Positions 12,188-21,470 of a stretch of 64,000 bases of DNA are shown here, in pieces. The stretch lies in NCBI GenBank assembly GCA_032622095.1, contig CP136061.1:7326734-7390733 (forward strand), read 5' to 3'. Position 1 is the first letter of the stretch, and every line of letters begins with the position of its first letter. Below the pieces are notes generated by a model that saw only the letters and a list, made by a program, of their open reading frames with translations, did not search any database and was not told where the DNA came from. Origin of the DNA: Siphonodentalium dalli (taxonomy: Eukaryota > Mollusca > Scaphopoda > Gadilida > Siphonodentaliidae). Both the position numbers and the translations under genes were made by a program.

Positions 12188-12529
12188 ATCAGGTCTTCCA
12201 GGAAGACCAATCAGGGGGAATCCTGCAAATAAGTGGATCACTCCAAGTCAGGAATTGAAGCAGAGCTCCAGTGGTGACCTTATCGTCCTACATATCAGCT
12301 CGCCATCCAGTGAGGGCGACATAGGGGGTGCATGCTTCAAGGAGTCCATTAGTCCGTGTAGAACCCCAATAAAAACTCTGGCATATTGAGAAGGAGACAT
12401 ATACAGCTACTTGGCAATGACATTTCGATGCCCACATGTGACATCATAAACCAATTGGTGAGAGGCAACATCCAAGATTCAGAGCAGAGCACAACCTAGG
12501 GTCACGGTGGATCCATCACAGATGGAACC

Positions 12530-12997
12530 ATGAGTCCTACCTTCGTTGAACAGAATATATTTGACAGTAACCAGTCATGCCACACAGAAACTAGCTCGAA
12601 TGAGAAAAGAGGACAGATTACTGGTTGTTCAGAAAGTACCTGTATCTCTCCATATGGTGAAAACTCACGAGAATTATACACATGGGACGAAATTCTGCCT
12701 CTCCCAGTGGACCAAGTGGAACACTTGGCTAAGCTAGGACACCCCAGTGATACAGAAACTTCCAAAGATGAAATGACCATAAATGACCTTGGTGAAAATT
12801 CCATAATTCAATACAGCACGGGAATAATAGTCAAAGAAACTGAATCCGACGAAACTGAAAGGAACGACAGTACTCCTGCCACATTCAGCATCTCCTCTGA
12901 AAACTTGTTCAGCCGACATTGCACACCGGCCTCATTAACAATCGTTGCTTCGTCTAACACAAGTGGGATAGAAGAACACTACAGTGAATACATTTAA
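12530..12997 (+). CDS. Hypothetical Ser/Thr/Glu-rich ORF, 155 residues
   Basis: An open frame from ATG to TAA, rich in Ser, Thr, Glu and Asp, with no signal peptide, membrane segment or motif I recognise. It lies between the gag-like fragment and the right LTR-like repeat and may be a remnant of the same element. A competing short frame overlaps it. Could be chance; low confidence. Confidence 0.25.
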   Translation: MSPTFVEQNIFDSNQSCHTETSSNEKRGQITGCSESTCISPYGENSRELYTWDEILPLPVDQVEHLAKLGHPSDTETSKDEMTINDLGENSIIQYSTGIIVKETESDETERNDSTPATFSISSENLFSRHCTPASLTIVASSNTSGIEEHYSEYI

Positions 12998-13479
12998 TTT
13001 AATGGCACGCACAGCCATGGCCTTCTGGGAAGGTGTCGTAGTAGCGTACTGGCACAATGGCAGTATGACAGTAAACAGCAGACATAACCATAGTCTTCCA
13101 GGAAGGCAATACGGTCCAACCAGTGGGTCCAGTCAACATATATCATCAGTGATGGTATAAGGTATAATTTGTTCCAAACACAAACTTGAAACAGACAAGC
13201 ACGGTCTATTGACTTGATCTGGAAACCTTCATGGACTGAAAAGTACTATGGGGGCATCCCTATAAGGAAGTGGCTACCAGCATCCTGCTTATCGTTATAG
13301 ACCAAATGAGCCTCTGGCACTGATAGCAGGTCCCTTCATCGAAAGGATATACAGTAATGGGCGCAGCCGCACTTGATAAAAACACAGAAAATGGAGACGA
13401 GAACCAATAGAGGATGGCCTTTATTTTGGATGCCTGGATTCCACCATGGAAGGAAACGGAAAGAGAAAGTGGGGAGGAG
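12998..13479 (+). other. 3' internal region with purine tract
   Basis: Non-coding. It ends in a purine-rich run (GGAAACGGAAAGAGAAAG, then TGGGGAGGAG) directly before the TGTAGTAG that starts the right repeat. This is the placement expected of an LTR-element polypurine tract. Confidence 0.4.
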
Positions 13480-13684
13480 TGTAGTAGATTTTGGGTAATT
13501 CCTGACATAGCGCGCATGCGCGGGAAAAATAGAGAGAGAAATAGCACGCCGACCTCCAATCACAATAACCTGCTTGCTCGATATAAATCCATCAGCATCA
13601 GCCGGCCTGTGACATCAACCGACGTGACATCTCGACCACGACTTGCGGGGACGTCTGCACCTTATAGGGTGTAAGTTTACTTTA
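13480..13684 (+). repeat. LTR-like direct repeat, right copy
   Basis: Begins TGTAGTAGATTTTGGGTAAT, then joins at ATAG to the 176-bp block shared with 3016-3192. The first 30 bp match 1204-1234, so this copy is contiguous where the left copy is split by about 1.78 kb. It follows a polypurine-like tract, supporting an LTR role. Confidence 0.55.
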
Positions 13685-14000
13685 AATATATTTAAACCGA
13701 CAATGACTAGCGTCGTTGTGAACAAGCGACATGTGGGGATTTATTACTTGAGCATTCCCTTTGGGTGTTATGTAAACAAAGTATACAGATGGGTGTGTCA
13801 TTCTCAGTGGAGGAAGACCTGTTGACAGTTAATCTAATTACAAATCACACTGTCGGTGGTCATAATAAGGCGCCAAAGCTACATTTTACCAAGAATCCTA
13901 AATAGGCATACCCTATAAAATTACGTCACCACACTATCATGCGCTCGGCTAGCACGTGCCACCCACACGTATTCATATATATATATTGTTGTATATCCAT
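13685..14000. other. No gene recognised
   Basis: AT-rich spacer between the retroelement and the host repeat that carries the Polinton. Nothing identified. Confidence 0.4.
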
Positions 14001-14447
14001 ATACAGTTTGCCGTTGTGCATACATCTGATGGGAATATTTAGTGTAAACATTATCAATTTATCTGATATATATGTTTCTTTTGTGTTATAGTTTGTTCTA
14101 TTTGGGTGTAAATAAATGTAATAAACCACGATATATGCCTATGACTTTGCGTGCTGTTATATATAAGCCGTGGAATAAATAATTTGTTTCTCAACAGGTT
14201 AGTCAGTGTAAACACTATTTTATTATGGGTATTTCCTCTGATGTACAGATAATATAAGAAAAAAATGACACACCAATACAATGAGCAGCAATTGTGAGAG
14301 GCGATATCGGTGAGAGATGCTTAATTTGTTTATTATTCGATAATATTTGAAACATACCTCTGTTTTAATTCCTTTTTTTCGGCACAACAATTTATCGCCT
14401 TGCTTTCTCAATTCATCTTTCAGTTGTGCCAAGTTCATTTCATCACA
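14001..14447 (+). repeat. Host repeat, left part, interrupted by the Polinton
   Basis: 447 bp starting ATACAGTTTGCCGTTGTGCA and ending in CATTTCATCACA, nearly identical and in the same orientation as 24859-25306. The Polinton terminal repeat starts at the next base. Short shared frames in the two copies simply reflect the duplication. Confidence 0.9.
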
Positions 14448-14735
14448 CGACAGTTAGCAATTTGAACTACAGTGTCATTGACATAAAAAGGTCGTTTTCA
14501 ATTGCTAACTTGCACCGACTACAAATAGATTTTATTTGCTAACCTGCACCCTATAAATAGAATAGTCGTTTTCAATTGCTAACTTGCACCTACTATAAAT
14601 ATAATATTATACTATAGTACGAGTGTAAATATGACCTCATTGACCTGATGTTGACATTATAGTTCGAGAGTATTTAAAAAAGCGCGCCCCCACCCCCTCC
14701 CCCTTTTTAAAGGGGATGGGGTTTAAAATGGGGGA
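14448..14735 (+). repeat. Polinton left terminal inverted repeat
   Basis: CGACAGTTAGCAATTTGAAC is followed by GCACC(T)ACTATAAAT, ACTATAGTACGAGTGT, and then C-rich/G-rich tracts (CCCCCTTTTTAAAGGGG). These features recur in order, inverted, at the right end. The left copy has an extra internal duplication (three GCTAACTTGCACC blocks), so it is longer than the right copy. Confidence 0.88.
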
Positions 14736-14782
14736 ATGGGGGAGGTAAAAAAAAAAAACACAAAATTTGTTTTAAAAATGTT

Positions 14783-15278
14783 TTATCCTGAATGAATATG
14801 AGGATAGCGGATAAGTTTGTTTCTGATATCCATAAGAATTTTTCCAAGAAGATTGTCACCGATCCATTTCTCTTGATAATATGCACATGGATCTGAAGAA
14901 GAGAATCCGATTCCCCAATTAAGATCCGTAGGTGATGCTTCAGCGAGAATCTTCGGATAGGTCGCCACAAGACAATCTCCGAATTCTTTGATTTGTGTGA
15001 ATTTTGCTTCCACACCGATTTTCATTATGGTGTAGGAAACGTCTGACCAAACATCGGTATCGAAGTTTCTCACTGTTCTTCCGAATCGTTTAACTTGTCC
15101 AGGATTGTATATCGAGATGATTTTCTCAGCTGTCTTATAATCGTGAAAGTAGAGAGCTTTTTGGTGCTGGTAGTATTGCTCGACACAGTTGTAAGTTTTT
15201 TTTATGAACAGTGAATATTCCAGGGTATAAATTTGAGAACACGTTGTATTTCCCGTAGAATGGTAGTATGTCAGCCAT
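14783..15278 (-). pseudogene. NADAR-domain protein (YbiA-like), one frame shift
   Basis: NADAR proteins belong to the YbiA/COG3236 group. They are N-glycosidases acting on riboflavin intermediates or, as reported for some members, removing ADP-ribose from guanine in nucleic acid. Visible family features are an N-terminal FYGKYNVFSNLYPG strand/loop, then VEQYYQHQKALYF with the conserved Glu, and EASPTDLNWGIGFSSSDP, the catalytic-site loop. The C-terminal KWIGDNLLGKILMDIRNKL helix also fits. Length about 165 residues, normal for the family. The chosen ATG is at 15276-15278, 67 bp after the protease stop. The N-terminal strand and the rest are in different frames; the switch falls in an eight-base homopolymer at 15196-15203. 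It is the last gene before the left terminal repeat. The domain call is firm; the function in the element is unknown. Confidence 0.85.
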
Positions 15279-15345
15279 CTCACACGAAGGTCGGGGTAAG
15301 AATGACAAACAAGGTGTTCATGCAATGCGATTTTATATACAGAAA

Positions 15346-15798
15346 TTATGGTTCCAATATAACATGTGTGAACAACAATACAAGTATATAATTGAATCTG
15401 CCTCGATTTTCAAAATATATGAGTGGATTATCAACATTATGTGCAATAGAATACATATAGAACAAACAATATAATCCGCAATTAAAAGAGATAATAGATT
15501 GAATTGTTTTGGTCGAGTAATGCAGTTCAATGCCTGGAAATTGCTCAAAGAAATTGAAAAATGGAGGTGGGGGTCTATCGCCAACGGGATCAAAATAAAT
15601 TAATTTGTCATTTGATGGTCTATAGATAACGATCCAATGTTGACCGGGTTTATGTGATGGATCAGTATTGGCAATAATTCCGTAACCAGCTGGTAAATGT
15701 GTTGGCAATAGATCGCAAGTTGTAACTCTAAATATAATATCCCAAACTTTTCTATCTCTTTGAGCAAGATGTTCTATGTCGTTAGTGGTAAGCATCAT
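15346..15798 (-). CDS. Polinton adenain-like cysteine protease
   Basis: A maturation protease of the adenain (C5/Ulp1-like) fold, expected to cleave capsid precursors. The 150-residue frame shows the triad region in order: His in GQHWIVIYR (about residue 54), Asp in LIYFDPVGD (about 70), and Cys in NCGLYCLFYM (about 107). Its start overlaps the capsid-gene stop by four bases (15795-15798), a typical tight coupling. It seems unbroken. The C-terminus is slightly short and ends in a hydrophobic stretch that could be altered. Adjacent capsid genes agree with the assignment. Confidence 0.88.
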   Translation of the reverse strand: MMLTTNDIEHLAQRDRKVWDIIFRVTTCDLLPTHLPAGYGIIANTDPSHKPGQHWIVIYRPSNDKLIYFDPVGDRPPPPFFNFFEQFPGIELHYSTKTIQSIISFNCGLYCLFYMYSIAHNVDNPLIYFENRGRFNYILVLLFTHVILEP

Positions 15799-17104
15799 AC
15801 ATAATCTTTGTACACGCCTCTATTGCTGTCTATTTCGATAGTATTGTCATACTCTGCATATACGATAACGTTGATGGTGTCGGGTAACGCCTGTTTAAAT
15901 TGAATGAATAGTTTTCCACTTCCTCTTTTCTTCGGTCTAAATGCACCAGAATCAGCTTGTTGGTCTGCAGTTCTATCGAAACCGAACGTGCTGTAACCGT
16001 TGGTAAAATCGTCATACGATATTTTTACATCATCTGTAGAGTAATCTTTATTGATCGAGTTCAGGAAACTATAGTAGGATGTGGTGTAGCGTTTATCGCC
16101 GACGTTTTGCTTGTAAGGAATTCCAATTACACTTTTTCCGTTGATCGTGAGATCTACTTCTTCACAATCGTAATGTTTAAAATTGAATGGTGAGCTGTCG
16201 AGTGATCCGTTATATGAGCTGTTTTTAACAAAAGCTATAATGACACGTTTTGGAAGTTGAGCATCACCTAGAAACATGTTATCATTAGTGAAACTTTGTT
16301 TTCCCTGCGCAATAGTAAACGAAGTAAGAGAAACTCTGTTAATCGGATACAATGCTCTAGATCCTGCAATGAGTTTCGACATTATAGAATTTGATTCAGT
16401 GTCACTAAGTTCAACGGTTCTAACGAAAAAGTTTGCCGAGTCTATACTAATTTTGAATGGTCCACCCTTTCCTTGCAATGCAAATTCTGGTTTGGTCCTG
16501 TACATTTTGACTCTGACTTGAACTCCCGGAAGGTTGAGTCTTTCTTGAAAAAAAGTATCGCAATGGAGTCTTCCAGTTAGTTGAAACATTTTAGGTGTCG
16601 TTTTATTCGCCTTCAGTGTAATGTTCGTAATTTTCCTCTGTCGCGTTTCATCATCGTACGGCGTATCCAGCGTCCCAGCTTTTTGTTTGATGAACATGTC
16701 TGTGTTGGCTAAGGAATTTTCAGTGCACGACGACAGTAAATTTTCAATGTAACTCCTGCAATGATATCCTCTGCCTTCACTGACTTCTTATGCGTTGAAT
16801 AACACATCAACTCATTCGAACATCGAGTGTAGGAAATTGTTAGTCGTGACTGCTTTGTTATCATTATCAAAATCCGTGCCATCTGATCTTGAAATTGTGA
16901 CATCTAACTGAATGAACGATTTCGTCAGATCGAGCCAATGACCTGCAGGTCCTTCGAAGGCAAATTCTAGTAAACCATCATATTGGTATCCGTGGTTGCG
17001 GGTTGTTTCTCGATGTATACGCCATCTTCTATAGTAACGATTGTCGGTGGCATAGAAAACAAATCAGTTTCTGATTTCCCGCAGCACTCTGATTGTCGAT
17101 GCAT
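15795..17104 (-). pseudogene. Polinton major capsid protein (double jelly roll), broken N-terminus
   Basis: The double-jelly-roll capsid protein that builds hexon-like capsomers. A 300-codon frame (15795-16697) covers the C-terminal two thirds. It contains NRVSLTSFTIAQGKQSFTN, LPKRVIIAFVKN, then an F-x-H-Y-D segment and a KVIGIPY-like segment, all standard for metazoan Polinton capsid proteins. The N-terminal third is present but spread over successive frames between 16700 and 17104, with a stop at 16967-16969, a change near 16820 and another near 16710-16760. I infer an ATG at 17102-17104, three bases before the upstream peptide's stop at 17107. At least three lesions make this copy non-functional as assembled. 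Confidence 0.88.
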
Positions 17105-17106
17105 GA

Positions 17107-17481
17107 TTATGAGAAGATATCCCTCGATTTTTTCTTCTTCTTTTTTCGTTGCGCAACCTTCGATTGTTTAGATCGTTTTGATTGTTGAATACTGTTGTTC
17201 TGGCTTTTACGCTTTCTGCTAAGATTTTCCGTGGCACCAGATAAGATATCTCGAGCTGCCTGTTTACTTCTGTCAGAAAGTGCACTTTTTAAATCTTCGC
17301 CAGCTAAAAGATCGTGACCGACATTCGCCACTGTTTCAAGTCCTTTGGACAGAATGGATTTTCCAGCTTTTCTGGCGAGTGGCGATACGATTCTTGCCAT
17401 TTTGCTGAAGAAATTTCCGACGCCATATCCTCGTTGATTCCGTTGACCGACGTAAATAGGAATTGACCGCCCTACATGCAT
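17107..17481 (-). CDS. Basic virion-associated peptide of Polinton
   Basis: A 124-residue intact frame starting MHVGRSIPIYVGQRNQRGYG, then GVGNFFSKMARIVSPLARKA, and ending in a Lys/Arg-rich tail (KVAQRKKKKKKSRD). A small basic protein directly upstream of the major capsid gene, with a short N-terminal leader and a Gly-x-Gly site that could be cut by the protease, is a constant part of metazoan Polintons. It is compared with adenoviral core/pX-type peptides and presumably binds DNA inside the particle. The cleavage and DNA-binding roles are inference. Confidence 0.7.
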   Translation of the reverse strand: MHVGRSIPIYVGQRNQRGYGVGNFFSKMARIVSPLARKAGKSILSKGLETVANVGHDLLAGEDLKSALSDRSKQAARDILSGATENLSRKRKSQNNSIQQSKRSKQSKVAQRKKKKKKSRDIFS

Positions 17482-17516
17482 CTTGCTTTAATGAACTTAA
17501 ACTAGTTCGGTATTAT

Positions 17517-18588
17517 TTATATCAATTTTCTTCTACAGTGAAGAGTGAGTATCGTTCTACCTTGGGATTTGAATTGAATTGGAGCTCCAGTATCATCTGT
17601 GATTTTAATGGTAACAAAAGACGTTTTAGCATCGAGAATAGGAAAGTATTCAATATTTCGGAATTCGTGCATGAAAACTCCCTCATCGCGTTTTCTCGTT
17701 ACAACGGCTAAGAGTTTTGCGTAAGTGTCGCCCACTATACGATTCTGTATCAAGTCACAATAAATAAAGAATACGAATCTGTTATTTTTCCGCCTTGCTT
17801 TTTATAATCTAATTGATAATCGTTTTTCAAATTGAATAAGCGACCTAAATTGGAATCTCGTTTATACTGAATGAAAGCATAAGCCCAAATTTTCTCAATG
17901 ACTGAGCCTGCCTGAGTTTAGAGAATGTGATGCAATAAATATCACCGGAACAAATGATTTTGGTAAATAGTATATTACTGTCCACGAGATTCTCGATAAA
18001 ATCAGGATACCGATCTTGATGGTTGGAAAATTCTTGTTCTCCTACATGTTCGATCATACTTTCTGAAAGTTTATTAGTGTTCATAACCTTCTTGGTTTTT
18101 CTCGAATAGACTTGAATCATTTTCCGTTGAACCGTAGATATGAAATTTGGCAAATCTTCTAGCTTTTCCGAATTCAGCGGGAAATGAAGAGCATACTCCA
18201 GAGTGAGATAATCTTTGGATTCCTGGTTAGATGGTTTGTTCTCTTGAATGCTATCAGCAATCAGTGTTGCAACCACATTTCTGTTAACTGTAATAATCGG
18301 TTTTATGGGTTGTTGTCCTATTAACACTGACGCCAAATGAACAGTTATGGTGCAGGCTGGAGATTTGTCATCAGTAATGGTCAAGTCCGATAAACCCTGA
18401 ACCGGTTCATTCCAATCAGCTGGTAGAACCACTCGATTGAGCCCGACTTCATATTGGTCATGCGGTAGATCCATTATTTGTGGCAACTGGACAGTGTACT
18501 CGCTCAGAGTGTTGCCAGTAAAGGTATCCATACTGGCATTGGATGGTAATGTCAATGTGAATTGTTCAGAGTTTGCTGTGGCTGCCAT
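17517..18588 (-). pseudogene. Polinton penton-like minor capsid protein, broken near the C-terminus
   Basis: The single-jelly-roll vertex protein. The N-terminal frame (17845-18588, ATG at 18586-18588) contains FTLTLPSNASMDTFTGNTLS, the hallmark start of metazoan Polinton minor capsid proteins, then LPHDQYEVGLNRVVLPADW. The C-terminal part lies in another frame (17517-17753) with VFMHEFRNIEYFPIL and ITDDTGAPIQFKSQGRTI, the usual closing strands. Between 17753 and 17880 two frame changes separate these parts. The start overlaps the end of the membrane-peptide gene. Confidence 0.87.
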
Positions 18589-18841
18589 TTCTTGATTTTC
18601 GGTGATGGCACAAATATCCAATACAGCTAGATAATAAGGTTATCCACAGTGGACTGTTGGCACCGTTCAAGCTCAAATTAACAATCGATACGATGCTTAT
18701 AATGTAGATCAGGAGGACTTGTGAAGCGAATATAATTTCTCCTGATGGTGCACGTTTTCCAAATCCAATGTTCCAGTCAGGCATTCCATCAATCACTGCT
18801 TTCTTCGCTTTATCGCCTCCACGTTTTGTTTCGATATCCAT
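18566..18841 (-). CDS. Polinton small membrane protein
   Basis: A frame of about 91 residues from the ATG at 18839-18841. It has a tail-exposed MPDWNIGFGKR segment, one strong hydrophobic helix (IIFASQVLLIYIISIVSIVN) and then LSLNGANSPLWITLLSSCIG. A helix followed by S-P-L-W-I-x-L-L-S-S-x-I-G-Y-L is conserved in a small ORF next to the minor capsid gene in metazoan Polintons. Its start overlaps the integrase end by 49 bp and its end overlaps the minor capsid start. The last dozen residues are unlike the usual ending and may be shifted. Function unknown, possibly a virion membrane protein. Confidence 0.75.
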   Translation of the reverse strand: MDIETKRGGDKAKKAVIDGMPDWNIGFGKRAPSGEIIFASQVLLIYIISIVSIVNLSLNGANSPLWITLLSSCIGYLCHHRKSRNGSHSKL

Positions 18842-19881
18842 GAATTGAAATTGGGAGGATACCCTAACCACTTGACGAGTACTTTGTCACCTTTCCTTCT
18901 GATAATTTTTTCAACTTCCTACAATTTATTAGGTTCGACAGTTACTGGGTTAATTCTTCATTGTAAAATGTACCTTTGATTTCTTCGTCATTATAATCTT
19001 TCAACTTGTACACATTTGGAGTTCTATTTGACACCATACTTTTTACCGTAAAAATTTCGTAAGTGTAATTGGGTTCATAACCTTTGGCAAATTTCCCTTT
19101 AAACTTGTTGATTCTCACAGTTTGACCAGGTTTGAATTTTATTTTTTTCGGTAAATTTCTCTGCTATTTTTGGGCAACCAAAACTTCGTCGGCAATCTCA
19201 ACCACATCCTTAAGTGCTTTTCCGATAGATGGATGAACTCTAGAGTTGTAACCATTGACAAAGTCAGACAAAACGTCTATGTAACGCCTCGTTTTGAATT
19301 TGAGGAAATATTTTTCCAATTTTTGTTTTAGAGTGCGTTGAAACCGTTCTACAATGGCAGCCTTAGTTATTCTATTTTCAGTCGAATAGAGATGGATATT
19401 ATTACTTTTCAGTAAATATTTGAATTCGCGGAGAGTAAATATTTGAATTCGCGAAGAGTTTACATTTTCGTTCAGTTAAAAGTTTTTTAAATGCTTCTAC
19501 CAAACTATAGGCGTGTTTAGTTTTAATAGGAATTACCCATGCGTATCTAGAAAACACATCGATTACACATAACAGATAACGAAAACCGCTATTGTCCTGG
19601 CTGTATTTGGAATAGTCAGTCAAATCAGCTTGCCAAATATGATCCTTTCCGGGAGAAATAGTCCGAGATCTTTGAAACTTTTTACGAGCTGGTGCATGAA
19701 TCGTGTAAACATCTTGCGCCGATAACCAATCAGAAACACATTTCTTGCTGATGAGATGTTTCTTAGCAGCCTTAACTAAATCCTGTTTGCTTCCGAAAGC
19801 GATAGGGCTTTTAGGATCGATATACAAATCCTCAAGAATCATATCCCCATCTCTCCCAGTCTGTGACTTCTTCTCTACCAT
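18793..19881 (-). pseudogene. Polinton integrase with chromodomain, catalytic block lost
   Basis: A retrovirus-type DDE integrase. Seen in order: the N-terminal region, WQADLTDYSKYSQDNSGFRY with the first catalytic Asp, VIDVFSRYAWVIPIKTK, then AAIVERFQRTLKQK with the catalytic Glu, the SH3-like FKPGQTVRINKFKGKF, and a C-terminal chromodomain (VEKIIRRKGDKVLVKWLGYP). The second Asp normally sits in a TDKG-x-EF motif. Here that block is missing, and a 24-bp segment encoding REFKYLL is duplicated at 19410-19455. Further frame changes occur near 19410, 19150 and 18950. I chose the ATG at 19879-19881; a 27-bp direct duplication lies just upstream. Confidence 0.87.
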
Positions 19882-20043
19882 ATTTCTTTCCTTTTTCACT
19901 GTGTGACCGTTTGTGACCTTTTTCACTGTGTGACCGTTTGTGACCACTTATCGGAACATGTTTCTCTTTCAACTCTCTCGCACGATGAACATTCCTATGT
20001 ACGAAACTGGAACATCAGATTTTATCAATGACTGTTTCAGTTC

Positions 20044-20553
20044 TTACCAATTTGGAAGTTCTTTTTTTGATTTTTGTCCAACTCGTTTTGGAACGAGATC
20101 ATCCAAAACGGTTGACAGTTCTCCAACAGGTTTCTCGGATATTGACAACTGTCCAGAAGAATCCCAACGAACTTCGGGGTTGTACTTTTTCAGATGATCC
20201 AATAGTTTCTGAGCTTTCTGTTTCGAATAAAGCGGTAGTGCCGATATAGCATTCTGTTCCGTCTGGTTTATATCTCTGACTTTCGGTTCTTGTTTGTTCA
20301 CAATTTCAACTGGAATAGGTTTTCGTGACTCTAAATCACTGTGTCTTTTAGCCGTTTCAAAACTCTCTTGAAGTTCGTCCAATTTTCTGTGTTTCACAGA
20401 TGGAGGTATATAGTTATTTTCACTGACATCAACAATATTGTTCTTTATTTCTGACATCTTTTCGCGTTCTATAGATGTGTTATCCTTTGAATTGGTTTTC
20501 ATCTCCAGAAACGTTCTGTAGAGAATAAGAACCATTTTATTCACTGTTTCCAT
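20044..20553 (-). CDS. Polinton accessory ORF, 169 residues
   Basis: Intact frame with an N-terminal charged half and a conserved C-terminal module: YSKQKAQKLLDHLKKY, then VRWDSSGQLSISEKPVGEL. Metazoan Polintons often carry an ORF with a helix of the K-A-x-x-L-L-x-x-L type, followed by W-(D/N)-x-x-G-x-L/I and a basic tail, as here. Function is unknown; the gene stays with the capsid/packaging block. Start taken at the first ATG, ten bases after the upstream stop. Confidence 0.65.
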   Translation of the reverse strand: METVNKMVLILYRTFLEMKTNSKDNTSIEREKMSEIKNNIVDVSENNYIPPSVKHRKLDELQESFETAKRHSDLESRKPIPVEIVNKQEPKVRDINQTEQNAISALPLYSKQKAQKLLDHLKKYNPEVRWDSSGQLSISEKPVGELSTVLDDLVPKRVGQKSKKELPNW

Positions 20554-20562
20554 GCTTTTTTG

Positions 20563-20934
20563 TTAGAAGAGTTTCTCAATCACGTCTCCAATTACTGGTG
20601 CCAGAGCTCCCAATAAACCGAATAAAAGTGGATTCCCGCCTTTCTGAATGACACGTTTCCTGGTACCTAATTTTAACTTCTTGTCAGCAATTTTTCGAAT
20701 ATCTGTTTTGAATTTCCCTAACTGTTTCTTCTTCACTGGAGATATCTTGATATTTCCACGCAGTAACTGGTAACAACACTCTCCTAATGCATTTATACTG
20801 TTTTTGTTTAAGAACTTCTCGGAACCATTCTTCAACTCAGAATACATCTTTCGGATATTGTTTCGAAGCTTCTTGTTCGGTTTTCTGCTTTTTTTCCTCG
20901 CCATGTTCACACGATTGAAAACTCTCTCATCCAA
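20563..20934 (-). CDS. Polinton basic protein with GG-hydrophobic tail, 123 residues
   Basis: Lys/Arg-rich protein ending in KRVIQKGGNPLLFGLLGALA and a hydrophobic tail. A Q-(K/R)-GG motif before a hydrophobic, amphipathic C-terminus recurs in metazoan Polintons and related adinto-like viruses. There it is thought to be a protease-processed, membrane-active virion peptide; that role is inference here. Its 5' end overlaps the upstream 187-residue ORF by 28 bp. Confidence 0.65.
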   Translation of the reverse strand: MDERVFNRVNMARKKSRKPNKKLRNNIRKMYSELKNGSEKFLNKNSINALGECCYQLLRGNIKISPVKKKQLGKFKTDIRKIADKKLKLGTRKRVIQKGGNPLLFGLLGALAPVIGDVIEKLF

Positions 20935-21470
20935 TTTTCGTCAGGGTTCTCGTCCCTGTTCTGTTCAAGAAGTTCATCTGGTAATAATTCCGAAAAATTG
21001 TTCAATATATAGTTTGGATCTGACGATTCTGGAGATTTGGATGGTGCAGGAAAAATATCCGGAACAGACGTTCTACTAGGTTTCGGATTAATCCGAACTT
21101 TTCTCTTCTTCGTGGGAACTCTGTCAGCAATAGTGTCTCTGTGTAATTTCGAGTTGATTCTGTCTTTCCATTTGAGCACCATTTTCACTAATATTCCGGC
21201 TACTGTTCCAGTTCCGCCTCTTGATAACAAAAAATTAAGCTTTTCTTTATTGTTAGCACGTGGATCAGCCAATTTCCTTAATTTATCTTTGTTCCGTTTG
21301 ACCCAATATCGCTGTTGCTGCATCATCGGTATTCGCAGTTTCAGAATCATCCCAGATATGAATCCGAAATATTTCAAGAGTTGTTCGTTCTCTTTCCCTA
21401 GAAATATCTTCTGCCGTTTCGGATCTTTTTCCAAAGAAAGTGTTTCAGCCAAAAGTTTGTTATCTCTCAT
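20907..21470 (-). CDS. Polinton accessory ORF, 187 residues
   Basis: Intact frame, basic overall, with an N-terminal helical part (LAETLSLEKDPKRQKIFLGK), a central NFLLSRGGTGTVAGILVKMV segment, and an acidic C-terminal tail. I do not recognise a family. RGGTG followed by a hydrophobic run could be another protease-cleavage and membrane element. It overlaps the ATPase end by four bases and the next gene by 28 bp, so it belongs to the same compact transcription unit. Confidence 0.55.
   Translation of the reverse strand: MRDNKLLAETLSLEKDPKRQKIFLGKENEQLLKYFGFISGMILKLRIPMMQQQRYWVKRNKDKLRKLADPRANNKEKLNFLLSRGGTGTVAGILVKMVLKWKDRINSKLHRDTIADRVPTKKRKVRINPKPSRTSVPDIFPAPSKSPESSDPNYILNNFSELLPDELLEQNRDENPDENWMREFSIV

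Noticed and set aside
13260-13563. Two overlapping minus-strand frames of 75-99 codons
   Set aside because: No motif, no splice context, and they overlap the LTR-like repeat; probably chance.
14001-14447. Flanking 447-bp repeats as LTRs of a retroelement containing the Polinton
   Set aside because: Between the copies lies the Polinton plus unrelated sequence with no RT. The 69-bp continuation after both copies shows a duplicated host repeat interrupted by the Polinton, not LTRs.
14707-15015. 102-codon minus-strand frame over the NADAR gene
   Set aside because: Shadow frame; the NADAR motifs lie in the other frames.
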